A stretch of DNA of 64,000 nucleotides from an uncultured Bacteroidales bacterium (GCA_902780495.1 CACZFM010000007.1:60935-124934); one strand, 5' to 3'. Positions 35,841 to 44,718 are shown, counted from the stretch's first letter. Notes: a model not told the origin generated them from the sequence alone. A program made the numbers and translations.

Positions 35841-36914
35841 TTACCGCCAACTGAGGGTTCGTATTTTCTTCTTAGATGGATTGCGCAGCAGTCCGTCCAG
35901 CGAGAAACGGCAAACGATTTGCTGCTGATTGCTGATAGTACCATGGTCGGTGAGCAAGAGACTCCATCCCGCGTAGCAAGTGACGAAACTGCGGCGGACG
36001 ATATAAAAGAAGAGGTCGGTGCGGTTATAGAGTTCCGCACGAAAACGCGGGTCTCCCTGATTGAGCAACTGCCCGTACGTGGCATAAAGGGGCATTTGGT
36101 CTTGTCCGACATATAGGCTGTTGCGGAAACCTATCCATTTCCATCCTAGGTAAAACTCCGCCACAAAGCCATTGGTCCACCAACTGCCACCGTATTTTCT
36201 ATCGCGTTGCAAGCCGCCCAAATAACCCAATTGCAAACTGAGGCTATCCAACGGCGTGTATTGTCCTACCGTGAAGCCCACCAACGGATTAAGCACAATA
36301 TCATCGCAAACGCCGGTAATGGTATCGGCATTATGGCTGAGATGGTTCATTTGGGCAAAACCTCCTGCAGTCAGCCAATCGTACGAGAACTTACCACCTC
36401 CCACAATGCGGAAGGCTTCACGCGTATCATGACTCATCATGCCACGCCAATCGCACAAAGCCATGACGTAACCCCAACGGGAATGGTATTGGAACAAAGC
36501 ACCCTGAATATTGGGATAAGCAAACGCCAGCGAGTCACTACGCAAATAATCGGGCAGAGCCTCCGGCAGTTCCAGATAGGGAACGAAGCCCATGTGCATC
36601 TGAAAACCACGATAGGTGTAGTGGTAGAAAGCCGTAGGTGTGACCGTGACATGCCGCCAGTCAGCGCCGCAAGGCTGAATGTAACTGACACCTGCCATCA
36701 AACGGTGGGTTCCACCCAACGAATCCGCCAATCCTACGCCGATGGAAGGCGTTAAGCGGAAACCGAAAATAGTGCCGGAAGGTTCGTACGAATGGTTGAT
36801 TTCACGGTTGTCGAAATTGAGCACAAAATCCACATCATATAAAAACTTTTGGGCACAAGCCACGCTTGCACCCAACAGGATTGTCACAACGGTTATGATT
36901 AGTCTGTGCTTCAT
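35841..36914 (-). CDS. Putative outer-membrane beta-barrel protein
   Basis: A 357-residue protein with a signal peptide ending near ACAQ (residue 22). The rest alternates short aromatic-rich strands with turns (for example WRHVTVTPTAFYHYTYRGFQMHMGFVPYL, WIGFRNSLYVGQ), as in small outer-membrane barrels, with no helices or catalytic motifs. I do not recognise a named family. It starts 12 bases after dnaJ and is followed by the LtaS-like genes, so it may help with assembly or display of the glycan made by the cluster. The last strand ends at the basic tail LRNPSKKKIRTLSWR, which is unusual for a barrel that should end in an aromatic residue. Confidence 0.6.
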   Translation of the reverse strand: MKHRLIITVVTILLGASVACAQKFLYDVDFVLNFDNREINHSYEPSGTIFGFRLTPSIGVGLADSLGGTHRLMAGVSYIQPCGADWRHVTVTPTAFYHYTYRGFQMHMGFVPYLELPEALPDYLRSDSLAFAYPNIQGALFQYHSRWGYVMALCDWRGMMSHDTREAFRIVGGGKFSYDWLTAGGFAQMNHLSHNADTITGVCDDIVLNPLVGFTVGQYTPLDSLSLQLGYLGGLQRDRKYGGSWWTNGFVAEFYLGWKWIGFRNSLYVGQDQMPLYATYGQLLNQGDPRFRAELYNRTDLFFYIVRRSFVTCYAGWSLLLTDHGTISNQQQIVCRFSLDGLLRNPSKKKIRTLSWR

Positions 36915-36926
36915 ACAATGAACCGG

Positions 36927-38084
36927 TTATCCTCCAAACAAATTACGGAAGAAGTTTTTCTTATCCGAACTGCCGGGGCGGATGTTATCTGAATTCTGCA
37001 ATTTCTCAATCAGAGCTTTCTCTTCTTTATTGAGATGTTCCGGCACATACACACCGACATTTATCAGCAGGTCACCTGTGCCGTATTGCCGTGCATATTG
37101 GTCAATCACCGGCAAGCCTTTTCCGCGCAGACGCAACACTTTTCCGGGCTGTGTACCCGGCGTGATGGTCACTTTCACATCGCCTTGCAGGGTCGGAATG
37201 AGTATCTGTCCGCCCAAGATGGCTGTCGGCATATCCAGCAAGAGGTTGTAAACAAGGTCGCTTCCGTCACGCAGCAAATCTTTGTGCGGTTCTTCTTCCA
37301 CCAGCACAAGCAAATCGCCGTTTATGCCTCCGTGCGGTGCCGCATTTCCCTTACCTTCAACGGGAATCTGCATACCGCCACTGACGCCGGCAGGAATCTT
37401 GATGGTGATGATTTCCTCGTCACGCACAACACCTTCGCCACCACATTTCGGGCACTTATTGACAATCACTTTGCCTTCGCCATGACAGGTAGGGCACTCT
37501 TCCTGCACTTGCATCATGCCGAATATGCCACGCTGTGTGCGTACCACGCGTCCCGAACCGTGACAAGTGGGACAGGGCTGACCTTCTTTGCCGTCGGCAC
37601 TGCCGCTGCCGTTACAATCTTTACAGGGTACGAGTTTACGAACTTTGATTTTTTTCTCCACGCCTGTAGCAATTTCTTCCAGAGTCAGGCGTACTTTCAC
37701 GCGGAGATCCGAGCCGCGGCGCACTCTCCTACCCTGTCGGCCTCCACGACCGCCGAAGAAGTCACCCATGTCGAATCCTGCACCTTCGAAGAGGTCGCCA
37801 AAGTGGGCGAAAATGTCCTCCATGGTCATTCCCTGTCCGCCTCCGAAGCCTTGTCCTTGCACGCCTGCAAAACCAAACTGGTCGTAACGCTGGCGTTTTT
37901 GCGGGTCACTCAACACCTCGTAAGCTTCGGCCGCCTCTTTGAACTTTTCTTCAGCAGCCTTATCTCCGGGATTCTTGTCCGGATGGTACTGGATAGCTTT
38001 CTTGCGGTAAGCTTTCTTTATCTCTTCGGCTGTGGCGGTTTTTGCCACATCCAGCACTTCGTAGTAATCTCTTTTCTCTGCCAT
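36927..38084 (-). CDS. dnaJ: Chaperone protein DnaJ
   Basis: A 385-residue type I Hsp40. J-domain at residues 1-70 with HPD at 34-36, a Gly/Phe-rich linker ([18 protein letters not shown]), then a zinc domain with four CxxCxGxG repeats ([32 protein letters not shown]), then the C-terminal substrate-binding domains ending in a Gly-Gly tail. It stimulates DnaK ATPase and delivers unfolded proteins. It follows grpE by 27 bases and precedes the barrel-like gene by 12. dnaK is not in the window. A large open frame on the other strand is a shadow. Confidence 0.97.
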   Translation of the reverse strand: MAEKRDYYEVLDVAKTATAEEIKKAYRKKAIQYHPDKNPGDKAAEEKFKEAAEAYEVLSDPQKRQRYDQFGFAGVQGQGFGGGQGMTMEDIFAHFGDLFEGAGFDMGDFFGGRGGRQGRRVRRGSDLRVKVRLTLEEIATGVEKKIKVRKLVPCKDCNGSGSADGKEGQPCPTCHGSGRVVRTQRGIFGMMQVQEECPTCHGEGKVIVNKCPKCGGEGVVRDEEIITIKIPAGVSGGMQIPVEGKGNAAPHGGINGDLLVLVEEEPHKDLLRDGSDLVYNLLLDMPTAILGGQILIPTLQGDVKVTITPGTQPGKVLRLRGKGLPVIDQYARQYGTGDLLINVGVYVPEHLNKEEKALIEKLQNSDNIRPGSSDKKNFFRNLFGG

Positions 38085-38111
38085 ATCAATTCCCTTTCAT
38101 CTTTCTCTGTT

Positions 38112-38702
38112 TTACTCCCCCACAACCACTTTGGCAAACCGGATGACTTTATCACCCAGTTTGTACCCTTTCTGAGTGCAATCGATAATCTGTCCTTTCT
38201 TGTCTTCGCCTGCGGCAAAGGTGGTGATGGCCTCGTGTAGGTCGGTGGAGAAAGGCTGTCCTTCGGTTTGGATGGGCGTCACTTTATGTTGTTCCAGGAA
38301 TGTAAGGAACTTCTGATAGATTAGCTCCACGCCTTCCAACATGGCGTTGTTTTCCGCATTGCCGGTATCGGCTGTTTGTGTCCGAAGGTGTTGCATCGCA
38401 CGTTCGAAATCATCCATCAGCGGCAACATATCACGGAAGATGCCTTCTCCTGCCGAATCCATCAGCTCCAGTTTCTCTTTTTGGGTACGACGGCGATAGT
38501 TGTCGAACTCTGCCATTTGGCGCAGTTTGAGGTCTTCCAGTTCTGCCACTTTGTCCTGCGCAGCCTGCAGGTTTTGTTTCAGCAGGTCCAATTCGGAGAG
38601 TTCTTCTTGGGCGGTGGATGTTTCTGTTTCTTGTGTTTCCACCGTCTGTTCCGTTATTGTTTCGGGTTCTTCGTGTTTGTGATTATGATTGTGTTTACTC
38701 AT
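38112..38702 (-). CDS. grpE: Nucleotide exchange factor GrpE
   Basis: A 196-residue protein. An acidic, His-rich, low-complexity start (MSKHNHNHKHEEPET) is followed by a long coiled coil (LLKQNLQAAQDKVAELEDLKLRQMAEFDNYRRRTQKE) and the C-terminal beta domain with DFERAM, LFSTDLHEAI-like PFSTDLHEAI, and VIRFAKVVV. It releases ADP from DnaK. It has its own promoter with a leader of about 120 bases. An AGGAG sequence lies 15 bases before the ATG. It opens a run of twelve genes in which no later promoter was found. Confidence 0.95.
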   Translation of the reverse strand: MSKHNHNHKHEEPETITEQTVETQETETSTAQEELSELDLLKQNLQAAQDKVAELEDLKLRQMAEFDNYRRRTQKEKLELMDSAGEGIFRDMLPLMDDFERAMQHLRTQTADTGNAENNAMLEGVELIYQKFLTFLEQHKVTPIQTEGQPFSTDLHEAITTFAAGEDKKGQIIDCTQKGYKLGDKVIRFAKVVVGE

Positions 38703-38785
38703 AATGGGTTTATCTCCTATCGTTAGGGGGTTATTTTATTTGTTTTCCCCTATGTATTTGCAATATCCATGCCATATCGGCGTTG

Positions 38786-38800
38786 CTGCCACTTTGGCAG
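38786..38800 (-). other. Hairpin in the grpE-dnaJ leader
   Basis: CTGCCA and TGGCAG pair perfectly around a three-base loop (AAG on the transcript). It lies about 20-35 bases from the predicted 5' end of the transcript, preceded by five A. On the opposite strand the same hairpin is followed by TTTTT, so it could also stop stray transcription entering from the left. Confidence 0.6.
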
Positions 38801-38827
38801 TTTTTGTTCTGTATTTGTTTTAGCGCG

Positions 38828-38858
38828 CAAAGGTACAACTTTTTTTTGAATTGTGCAA
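38828..38858 (-). promoter_or_regulatory. Bacteroidota-type promoter for grpE-dnaJ and the envelope run
   Basis: On the minus strand TTG (38858-38856), 20 bases, then TACCTTTG (38835-38828). The grpE start codon is about 125 bases downstream. No alternative heat-shock element such as a CIRCE inverted repeat was seen. Confidence 0.8.
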
Positions 38859-38931
38859 ATATTTGGTGATTTTTTCGGAATTTATCCCCTTACTTGCGAT
38901 TTACGAGCGACACATGGGACAGATACGGGAC

Positions 38932-38975
38932 GATAAGCTGACGATAAGCCGATGATAAGCCGACGATAGATATAG
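38932..38975. repeat. Tandem array, four clear units of 11 bp (GATAAGCCGAC)
   Basis: Units GATAAGCTGAC, GATAAGCCGAT, GATAAGCCGAC and GATAGATATAG follow each other without gap. Degenerate units that also end in GAC flank it on the left (TTACGAGCGAC at 38901-38911 and AGATACGGGAC at 38921-38931), and AGTGCTAACGG, AGTGGTAAGGT follow on the right near 38.99 kb. The array fills much of the 341-base gap between grpE and the deacetylase gene, whose other contents are the grpE promoter and leader hairpin. The last unit contains ACGATAGATATA, also found in the array at 1.55 kb. Confidence 0.82.
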
Positions 38976-39043
38976 TCCTGTGACGGTAAAGAGTGCTAAC
39001 GGAGTGGTAAGGTAGGCACCCTCAAAATAGCAGGGGAGAAAGA

Positions 39044-40183
39044 TTACTTTACCTCCTGTCCTTGAAGCGTATAGGTCTTATCCCCGCGAAGAATGAAGAT
39101 GTGATCGTCACGGAAGAGTTTGCTACAGTTCGCATTCGAATCTTGGTTCGTTTGCTCAAGGGCTAGTAAGGAAGCATTTTGCAGAACAATATCTCCACCA
39201 TTAGGAACGGCATCAAAATATACCCAACCGGCATCGATTGTATAAGAAAGAGTTGCCTCGGCTTGTGTTATTTTCACATCTGCCCATCCTTCGGGCATCA
39301 ATACACGCAAAGAAAGCGGATAATCATACTCGCTTATGTTATCTGCAATAGAATGAGTCAGTTCGTACACCACACTTTCATCACTATGCGACTTGACATT
39401 AAAGGACGCTGCTTTTCGTTCCTTGCAGTACATAGCTACATCCCGAAGCGGGGCAACCCATATATCATCGTCGTTCTCATTCGCCCATTTGAGCGCGCCA
39501 GCTATGGCAGTTATATCAGTAGGAGAATAGGTGGCATTTCCGTTGTTCTTTCCTATAAAACCAAATGTCAGGAAGACTACCCATCCGCCGGAGTTTATGG
39601 CATTTTGAAGTTTTGACGTAAAATCATTTGTATTGCTGATTGTACCATTCGCTCCTGTCATGAGAGCCGGCACTTTGCACCAATCACTCGGACCGTCTTT
39701 ACCCATTATATCAGCCATGCCGGCCCAACTGCCATTACATATACGACCGGCGATATAATTCTGGAGCACGGCTTCCGTGTTCGGTACATTGCAATTAGGA
39801 TAAGCAACCGAAATACAGCCATATTTCTGTTGGATATTCGATTGGATGATTCCTTTTGACGAAGCTTCTTCACCGGACATGTTCTGCCCATGTGTTTTGC
39901 TATGACTGCCTATCTCATGCCCTTTATCAGCCATGTCTTGAAAACCGGACCAATCAGGATTCCAATTAGTAACGAGGTAGAAAGTTGCCCTGTAACCGTA
40001 TTGCTCAAATAACGGAGCGGCATCCGCTATATGAGAGGGTGCTCCATCGTCAAATGTAAAAGAGGCTGCGCCTTTACGAAATCCGGACCAAGTGGCTATC
40101 TCGCCTTCATAGGGATTCTTTTCTGCCTTCGCGCCCATTACTGCTATGCAGCTCAGCGCCATCAATAAGCAAATTTTACGCAT
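39044..40183 (-). CDS. Secreted polysaccharide deacetylase (CE4/NodB-like) with C-terminal tail
   Basis: A 379-residue protein with a signal peptide (residues 1 to about 20, ending AKA). The NodB domain has motif 1 TFDDG (43-47) with the metal-binding Asp pair and motif 2 HSKTH (94-98) with the metal-binding histidines. VAYPNCN stands in the place of motif 3 (usually RxPxG-like), so the Arg is not conserved and the substrate may differ from peptidoglycan. The C-terminal half is a beta-rich domain, and the protein ends in IFILRGDKTYTLQGQEVK, the tail shared with three other secreted proteins here. It stands alone, with its own promoter. Confidence 0.87.
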   Translation of the reverse strand: MRKICLLMALSCIAVMGAKAEKNPYEGEIATWSGFRKGAASFTFDDGAPSHIADAAPLFEQYGYRATFYLVTNWNPDWSGFQDMADKGHEIGSHSKTHGQNMSGEEASSKGIIQSNIQQKYGCISVAYPNCNVPNTEAVLQNYIAGRICNGSWAGMADIMGKDGPSDWCKVPALMTGANGTISNTNDFTSKLQNAINSGGWVVFLTFGFIGKNNGNATYSPTDITAIAGALKWANENDDDIWVAPLRDVAMYCKERKAASFNVKSHSDESVVYELTHSIADNISEYDYPLSLRVLMPEGWADVKITQAEATLSYTIDAGWVYFDAVPNGGDIVLQNASLLALEQTNQDSNANCSKLFRDDHIFILRGDKTYTLQGQEVK

Positions 40184-40208
40184 AATTATTTGTTTTTAAA
40201 ATCCGCTG

Positions 40209-40239
40209 CAAAGGTAGCAAAAATTTTTGGCATGCACAA
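40209..40239 (-). promoter_or_regulatory. Bacteroidota-type promoter for the deacetylase
   Basis: On the minus strand TTG (40239-40237), 20 bases, then TACCTTTG (40216-40209). The ATG is 26 bases downstream. Confidence 0.82.
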
Positions 40240-40263
40240 ATTTATTTGCATAATTCTGCATTT

Positions 40264-40353
40264 TTCGCGCAAAGCGCAGATGTATTGCAAAGCGGTTTAT
40301 TGCGCAGAGCGCGGTTTATAGGCGCAAGGCGCCGTGTATTACAGAGCGGTGTA
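40264..40353. repeat. Array of five mini-palindrome units ending in GTxTA
   Basis: Five consecutive units of 21, 15, 19, 20 and 15 bases. Each has a core CA(A/G)(A/G)GCG flanked by GC-rich arms and most end GTTTA or GTGTA. The longer units differ from the short ones by GC added on both sides of the core (TTGCAAAGCGG against TTGCGCAGAGCGCGG), so each unit keeps a small hairpin such as GCGC-AAA-GCGC or GGCGC-AAG-GCGCC. The array is between the deacetylase promoter and the rplQ terminator. No gene is seen here. Confidence 0.75.
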
Positions 40354-40398
40354 TAGATGTTCTTTGACGTATTGAAATAAATGCGGTGATGGGTGAAA

Positions 40399-40434
40399 GG
40401 AAGTCGCCCACCCTATTGGGGATGAGCGACTTTC
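40399..40434 (-). terminator. Hairpin at the end of the ribosomal protein operon
   Basis: GGAAGTCGC (40399-40407) and GCGACTTTC (40426-40434) pair with one G-U, with an inner CCC/GGG pair. It lies 23 bases beyond the rplQ stop codon. On the minus strand only a weak pyrimidine run (CCTTTC) follows, so efficiency is uncertain; a T-rich run on the plus strand side would also make it work in the other direction. Confidence 0.5.
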
Positions 40435-40456
40435 TTTGTATAGCCAACCTCAAGGC

Positions 40457-40957
40457 TTATTCAGCCTTTGCCTCTTCGGCTTTGGGTTCTTCAGCAACGG
40501 GAGCTTCTGCTGCAGGAGCAGCCTCTTTGGCAGCCGCTTTCTTACCCGCACGGCGAGTAGTTTTCTTGGCAGCCTTCTTGGTGTCCTTCAGCATGTTCTC
40601 ATTGTAGTCAACGAGCTCGATGATACACATTTCGGCAGCATCGCCCAGACGGAATCCCGTACGGAGGATACGTGTGTACCCACCGGGACGGTTAGCAATT
40701 TTCTCGCCAACATTCTGGAAGAGTTCGGTAACTACTTCTTTCTGCTTCAGTTCGGAAAAGACAAGACGGCGGTTTGCCATAGTGTCTTCCTTAGCACGTG
40801 TGAGCAGTGGCTCAACGAAGATGCGCAGAGCCTTAGCCTTGGCCAACGTAGTCGAGATGCGCTTGTGCATAATGAGCGAGCAAGCCATGTTGGACAACAT
40901 AGCGGCACGGTGTGCAGCTTTACGGCCAAGATGATTGAATTTCTTATTGTGTCTCAT
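40457..40957 (-). CDS. rplQ: 50S ribosomal protein L17
   Basis: A 166-residue protein. The first 115 residues are standard L17 ([25 protein letters not shown], ... [17 protein letters not shown], ... [25 protein letters not shown]), which lines the exit tunnel region of the 50S subunit. The remaining 45 residues form a Lys/Ala/Glu-rich low-complexity tail ([26 protein letters not shown]...), a usual extension in Bacteroidota. It is the last gene of the operon, 47 bases after rpoA. Confidence 0.97.
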   Translation of the reverse strand: MRHNKKFNHLGRKAAHRAAMLSNMACSLIMHKRISTTLAKAKALRIFVEPLLTRAKEDTMANRRLVFSELKQKEVVTELFQNVGEKIANRPGGYTRILRTGFRLGDAAEMCIIELVDYNENMLKDTKKAAKKTTRRAGKKAAAKEAAPAAEAPVAEEPKAEEAKAE

Positions 40958-41004
40958 TGTTTTTGTTTGCTTTTTAGCCGATATGTCGCGCCGGACAATC
41001 GGAG

Positions 41005-42003
41005 TTAATTAATCTCATTGAGTCTGTATCTGCTAATATCCATACCGAAAGCGAGTCCGTTACGCTCCAGAAGTTCATCCAACTCGGTAAGAGATTTTTT
41101 ACCGAAGTTACGGAACTTGAGCAGGTCTGCGCGGTGGTATTTAACCAGTTCTCCCAAAGTTTCGACCTCTGCAGCCTTCAGGCAGTTGAGTGCGCGCACG
41201 CTGAGGTCCATATCCTGCAAGCGTTGGTTGAGCAACTGACGCATACGGAGGATTTCCTCATCCAGTGCGGTGGAGCTGTTGCGTGATTCCTCTTCGAGCA
41301 CGATACGCTCATCAGAGAAGAGCATAAAGTGGTAGATAAGAATCTTTGCAGCCTCCTTGAGGGCATCTTTCGGAGAGATAGAGCCGTCTGTCTCAATCTC
41401 CAGCACCAGTTTCTCGTAGTCGGTACGCTGTTCTACGCGGTAAGGCTCGATAGCGTATTTGACGTTGCGGATAGGTGTGTAGATAGAGTCAATAGCCAGC
41501 GTACCGATTTCGTCGTTAGAATTGCGATTTTCATCGGCAGGCACATAGCCACGGCCCTTGTTGATGGTTATTTCGATGGTGAAATCAGCCAACTCGTCCA
41601 TTTCGGCGAGCAGGAGTTCGGGATTGAGCACCTCAAAACTCTGCAGAGCAGCGTTGAGGTCTCCCGCCATGAAACGTGTGGTTTTATTGACACGCAGCGT
41701 AGCGGTTTCTCCCTCTGCATCCATTTCGGGTTTGCGGAGGAAACGAACTTGCTTGAGGTTAAGAATCAAGTTGGTGACATCGGTGATAACACCGGGGATA
41801 GTAGCAAATTCATGATCAATACCACTGATCTTAATCGAGCAGATGGCAAATCCTTCCAATGCACTATACAGCACACGACGGATAGCGTTACCAACTGTGA
41901 TACCATACCCCGGTTCGAGCGGTCGGAACTCGAAATGTCCCTTAGTGTTGCTCGACTCCAACATGATCACCTTATCAGGCTTAATAAAATCTAATATTGC
42001 CAT
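41005..42003 (-). CDS. rpoA: RNA polymerase alpha subunit
   Basis: A 332-residue protein with the N-terminal assembly domain ([31 protein letters not shown] is the conserved dimer segment), a linker, and the C-terminal domain ([46 protein letters not shown]) that contacts DNA and activators. It starts 12 bases after rpsD. The order rpsM-rpsK-rpsD-rpoA-rplQ is the standard alpha operon. Confidence 0.98.
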   Translation of the reverse strand: MAILDFIKPDKVIMLESSNTKGHFEFRPLEPGYGITVGNAIRRVLYSALEGFAICSIKISGIDHEFATIPGVITDVTNLILNLKQVRFLRKPEMDAEGETATLRVNKTTRFMAGDLNAALQSFEVLNPELLLAEMDELADFTIEITINKGRGYVPADENRNSNDEIGTLAIDSIYTPIRNVKYAIEPYRVEQRTDYEKLVLEIETDGSISPKDALKEAAKILIYHFMLFSDERIVLEEESRNSSTALDEEILRMRQLLNQRLQDMDLSVRALNCLKAAEVETLGELVKYHRADLLKFRNFGKKSLTELDELLERNGLAFGMDISRYRLNEIN

Positions 42004-42015
42004 GAATTCTATTGT

Positions 42016-42621
42016 TTATTTACTGTACAACTCAACGATTAACTGCTCCTTGATATTCTCGGGAATCTCTTCACGAGCAGGAACATTCAGATACTTACCG
42101 GCTTTTTGAGCTTCGTCCCATTCAAGCCAATTGTATTTGCCATGATTGAACCCTTCCAGTGCGGTAGCGATAACCTCGAGGGATTTAGCTTTTTCACGGA
42201 CGGAAACAATCTGACCGGGTTTGACATCGTAAGAAGGGATGTTCACCACTTTGCCATCTACGCAGATATGACGGTGACTAACCATCTGTCGTGCAGCGGC
42301 ACGTGTGGGCGCGATACCCAAGCGATAAACGATGTTGTCCAGACGGCTCTCAAGGAGCTGGAGCAGGATTTCACCGGTAATACCTTTTTTACGAGATGCT
42401 TTTGCAAACAAGAGACGGAACTGACGCTCGAGAACACCATAGGTGTATTTAGCTTTCTGCTTTTCTGCGAGCTGTGTACCATACTCAGAATTTTTTCTAC
42501 GGCGGTTGACACCGTGCTGTCCGGGCGCATAGTTACGTCTGTCAAGCGCTTTGTCCGGACCAAAGATAGGTTCACCGAAACGGCGTGCAATACGCGATTT
42601 GGGTCCTGTGTATCTTGCCAT
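42016..42621 (-). CDS. rpsD: 30S ribosomal protein S4
   Basis: A 201-residue protein that nucleates 30S assembly on 16S r[23 protein letters not shown] at the start is the Bacteroidota form without the zinc-binding cysteines, and the S4 RNA-binding domain is [38 protein letters not shown]. In many bacteria S4 also represses the alpha operon; no pseudoknot target was recognised before rpsM here. Confidence 0.98.
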   Translation of the reverse strand: MARYTGPKSRIARRFGEPIFGPDKALDRRNYAPGQHGVNRRRKNSEYGTQLAEKQKAKYTYGVLERQFRLLFAKASRKKGITGEILLQLLESRLDNIVYRLGIAPTRAAARQMVSHRHICVDGKVVNIPSYDVKPGQIVSVREKAKSLEVIATALEGFNHGKYNWLEWDEAQKAGKYLNVPAREEIPENIKEQLIVELYSK

Positions 42622-42664
42622 AATTCTATTGTGAAATTAAGGATTTGTAAATTACGATTAGTTA

Positions 42665-43054
42665 TTATACGCGACGACGCTTCGGAGGACGGCAGCCGTT
42701 GTGCGGCATGGGAGTAACGTCCACGATTTCGGTGACATCAATACCTGCTGCTACACAAGCACGGATGGCGGATTCGCGTCCTTGTCCAGGACCCTTAACG
42801 TATGCTTTCACTTTACGGAGTCCGAGGTCGAAAGCGACCTTGCAGCAATCTTGTGCTGCCATTTGGGCGGCGTAAGGAGTATTCTTTTTCGAGCCACGGA
42901 AGCCCATCTTACCTGCAGAAGACCAGCTGATGACTTGTCCATCACCATTGGCCATCGTGACGATAACATTGTTGAAAGAAGACATCACGTGGAGTTGACC
43001 TACGCCGTCAACCTTAACAACGCGCTTCTTAGCTGCAACTGTTTTCTTTGCCAT
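42665..43054 (-). CDS. rpsK: 30S ribosomal protein S11
   Basis: A 129-residue platform protein. Family segments [39 protein letters not shown] and [12 protein letters not shown] are present, and the end [18 protein letters not shown] is nearly invariant. The N-terminal Ala/Lys/Val-rich extension is usual. It is 27 bases after rpsM. Confidence 0.98.
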   Translation of the reverse strand: MAKKTVAAKKRVVKVDGVGQLHVMSSFNNVIVTMANGDGQVISWSSAGKMGFRGSKKNTPYAAQMAAQDCCKVAFDLGLRKVKAYVKGPGQGRESAIRACVAAGIDVTEIVDVTPMPHNGCRPPKRRRV

Positions 43055-43081
43055 AATGTTTGATAGATTTTTTTAGGTTGA

Positions 43082-43462
43082 TTACTTGGTAGCTTTCTTC
43101 TTATTAGCAACCGTTTTCTTTTTACCTTTGCGCGTACGAGCGTTGTTTTTCGTAGACTGACCACGAACGGGCAAGCCAAGACGATGACGTACTCCACGGT
43201 AACAACCGATATCCATCAAACGTTTGATGTTTAACTGCGTTTCCGAACGAAGATCACCTTCTACCTTAAATTCGGCACCGATGATTTCACGGATTTTAGC
43301 TGCTTGGTCATCCGTCCAATCCTGAACTTTAATGCTTGGGTCTACACCTGCCTTAGCCAGGATTTTCTTTGCGCTTGAACGACCTATTCCGTAGATGTAA
43401 GTCAATCCGACTTCACCGCACTTGTTTTGCGGCAGATCTACACCGACAATTCTTATAGCCAT
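43082..43462 (-). CDS. rpsM: 30S ribosomal protein S13
   Basis: A 126-residue head protein that forms inter-subunit bridges. [32 protein letters not shown] and the helix-two-turn-helix segment are followed by [25 protein letters not shown] and a basic tail reaching the tRNA sites. It follows rpmJ by about 50 bases. Confidence 0.98.
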   Translation of the reverse strand: MAIRIVGVDLPQNKCGEVGLTYIYGIGRSSAKKILAKAGVDPSIKVQDWTDDQAAKIREIIGAEFKVEGDLRSETQLNIKRLMDIGCYRGVRHRLGLPVRGQSTKNNARTRKGKKKTVANKKKATK

Positions 43463-43512
43463 AATTCTTTACTTTGGGATATTGTTTTTAATGATTTACC
43501 AAGACGTCGAGC

Positions 43513-43629
43513 TTATCCCTGACGCATCTTCATCTTGGGTTCTTTTTTGTTGATTACATAAAGCTTGCCTTTGCGTCGTACAATCTTGCAGTCCGCATTG
43601 CGCTTCTTGATTGATGCTCTAACTTTCAT
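43513..43629 (-). CDS. rpmJ: 50S ribosomal protein L36
   Basis: A 38-residue gene between infA and rpsM. The protein starts [20 protein letters not shown] and ends KMKMRQG. The length, the position in the operon and the opening MKVRAS identify L36. Only one cysteine (residue 14) is left, so the usual CCCH zinc ribbon cannot form; this is the zinc-free form common in Bacteroidota. Confidence 0.95.
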   Translation of the reverse strand: MKVRASIKKRNADCKIVRRKGKLYVINKKEPKMKMRQG

Positions 43630-43649
43630 TTTGTTTTAGAGTTTTAAGA

Positions 43650-43682
43650 CCGGAGTTTCCAGCGATTAGTCTAGACTTCCGG
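43650..43682 (-). other. Hairpin between infA and rpmJ
   Basis: On the transcript CCGGAAGT pairs with ACTCCGG with one bulge, enclosing the inner palindrome AGTCTAGACT. It lies between the infA stop codon and the rpmJ start in a 57-base gap, with no T-run, so it is more likely a processing or regulatory fold than a terminator. Confidence 0.5.
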
Positions 43683-43686
43683 CGGG

Positions 43687-43905
43687 TTATTTATATCGGA
43701 AACTAATTCGTCCACGAGTCAAGTCATAAGGGCTCATCTCAACCTTCACACGGTCACCGGGAAGAATCTTGATATAATGCATACGCATTTTACCAGAGAT
43801 GTTAGCGATAATGACATGTCCGCTTTCGAGCTGTACCCGAAACATTGCATTACTCAAGGCCTCTGTGATGGTGCCATCTACCTCAATTGCATCTTGTTTT
43901 GCCAT
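43687..43905 (-). CDS. infA: Translation initiation factor IF-1
   Basis: A 72-residue OB-fold protein of normal length. [48 protein letters not shown] is the typical RNA-binding core, ending GRISFRYK. It binds the A site during initiation with IF-2 and IF-3. It is 27 bases after map. Confidence 0.97.
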   Translation of the reverse strand: MAKQDAIEVDGTITEALSNAMFRVQLESGHVIIANISGKMRMHYIKILPGDRVKVEMSPYDLTRGRISFRYK

Positions 43906-43932
43906 AATATACAGGTGTTAAGTTGTATTGAA

Positions 43933-44718
43933 TTAGATAAATCTATCTCCCAAGACCTCCTGGATGAAATCGAAGGTGGACAAGATGTCGGCTTTCCCGT
44001 TGCGAACGCAGACACTATGCTCGTAATGAGCAGCAGGTTTGCGGTCAACAGTACGCGCCGTCCATCCGTCGTCCTCGATGATAACATTACGGCGTCCGAG
44101 ACAAATCATCGGTTCGATAGCAAGCGTCATGCCGCTTTTAAGCACGATGCCATTGCCTCGCCGGCCATAATTGCACACCTCCGGATCTTCGTGCATATCC
44201 CGTCCGATGCCATGCCCCACGAACTCGCGCACAACGGAATAACCGTTTTTTTCCGCGTGATTCTGGATAGTGGCTCCGATATCTCCCAACCGATGCCCCG
44301 TGACAGCCTGCTCTATGCCGAGATACAAGCACTCTTTGGTGGTCTTCAGCAACTGCAGAATTTCGGGTTTCACATCCCCAACGGGAAACGTGTAGGCCGA
44401 GTCGGAGATAAATCCGTTCAGACGTATGCAACTATCCACAGATATAACGTCGCCGTCCTGCAGCACCTGCTTTTCCGACGGGATACCATGCACCACGACT
44501 TCGTTGACCGAAGTACAGAGGGTGGCAGGATATCCGTCGAAATTAAGGCATGCCGGTTCACCGCCGTTATCCATGATGAATTCGTAGGCCATTTTGTCCA
44601 ATTGCGCAGTTGTGATACCCGGCCGGATGACCTTTGCCAACTCGGCATAGGTCTTCCCCAGCAGGATATTACTTTCCCGCATGAGCTCTACTTCTTCATC
44701 CGTCTTGAGATAGATCAT
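43933..44718 (-). CDS. map: Methionine aminopeptidase, type I
   Basis: A 261-residue metalloenzyme that removes the initiator Met. The pita-bread fold ligands are visible: Asp in VISVDSCI, Asp in GFISDSAYTF, His in FVGHGIGR, Glu in LAIEPMI and Glu in HYEHSVCV. ATG at 44718 (MIYLKTDEEVELM) is preferred; a GTG at 44724 would add two residues. It follows secY by 13 bases. adk, often between the two in other phyla, is absent. Confidence 0.95.
   Translation of the reverse strand: MIYLKTDEEVELMRESNILLGKTYAELAKVIRPGITTAQLDKMAYEFIMDNGGEPACLNFDGYPATLCTSVNEVVVHGIPSEKQVLQDGDVISVDSCIRLNGFISDSAYTFPVGDVKPEILQLLKTTKECLYLGIEQAVTGHRLGDIGATIQNHAEKNGYSVVREFVGHGIGRDMHEDPEVCNYGRRGNGIVLKSGMTLAIEPMICLGRRNVIIEDDGWTARTVDRKPAAHYEHSVCVRNGKADILSTFDFIQEVLGDRFI

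Noticed and set aside
37035..38240. A 401-codon open frame on the plus strand opposite dnaJ and grpE
   Set aside because: It lies fully opposite dnaJ, whose J-domain and zinc repeats are unmistakable; the translated product has no motif and the frame is open only because of the codon use on the other strand.
40264..40353. tRNA gene or known small RNA
   Set aside because: The hairpins are too small and repeated; no cloverleaf or T-loop sequence (GTTCRA) can be made.
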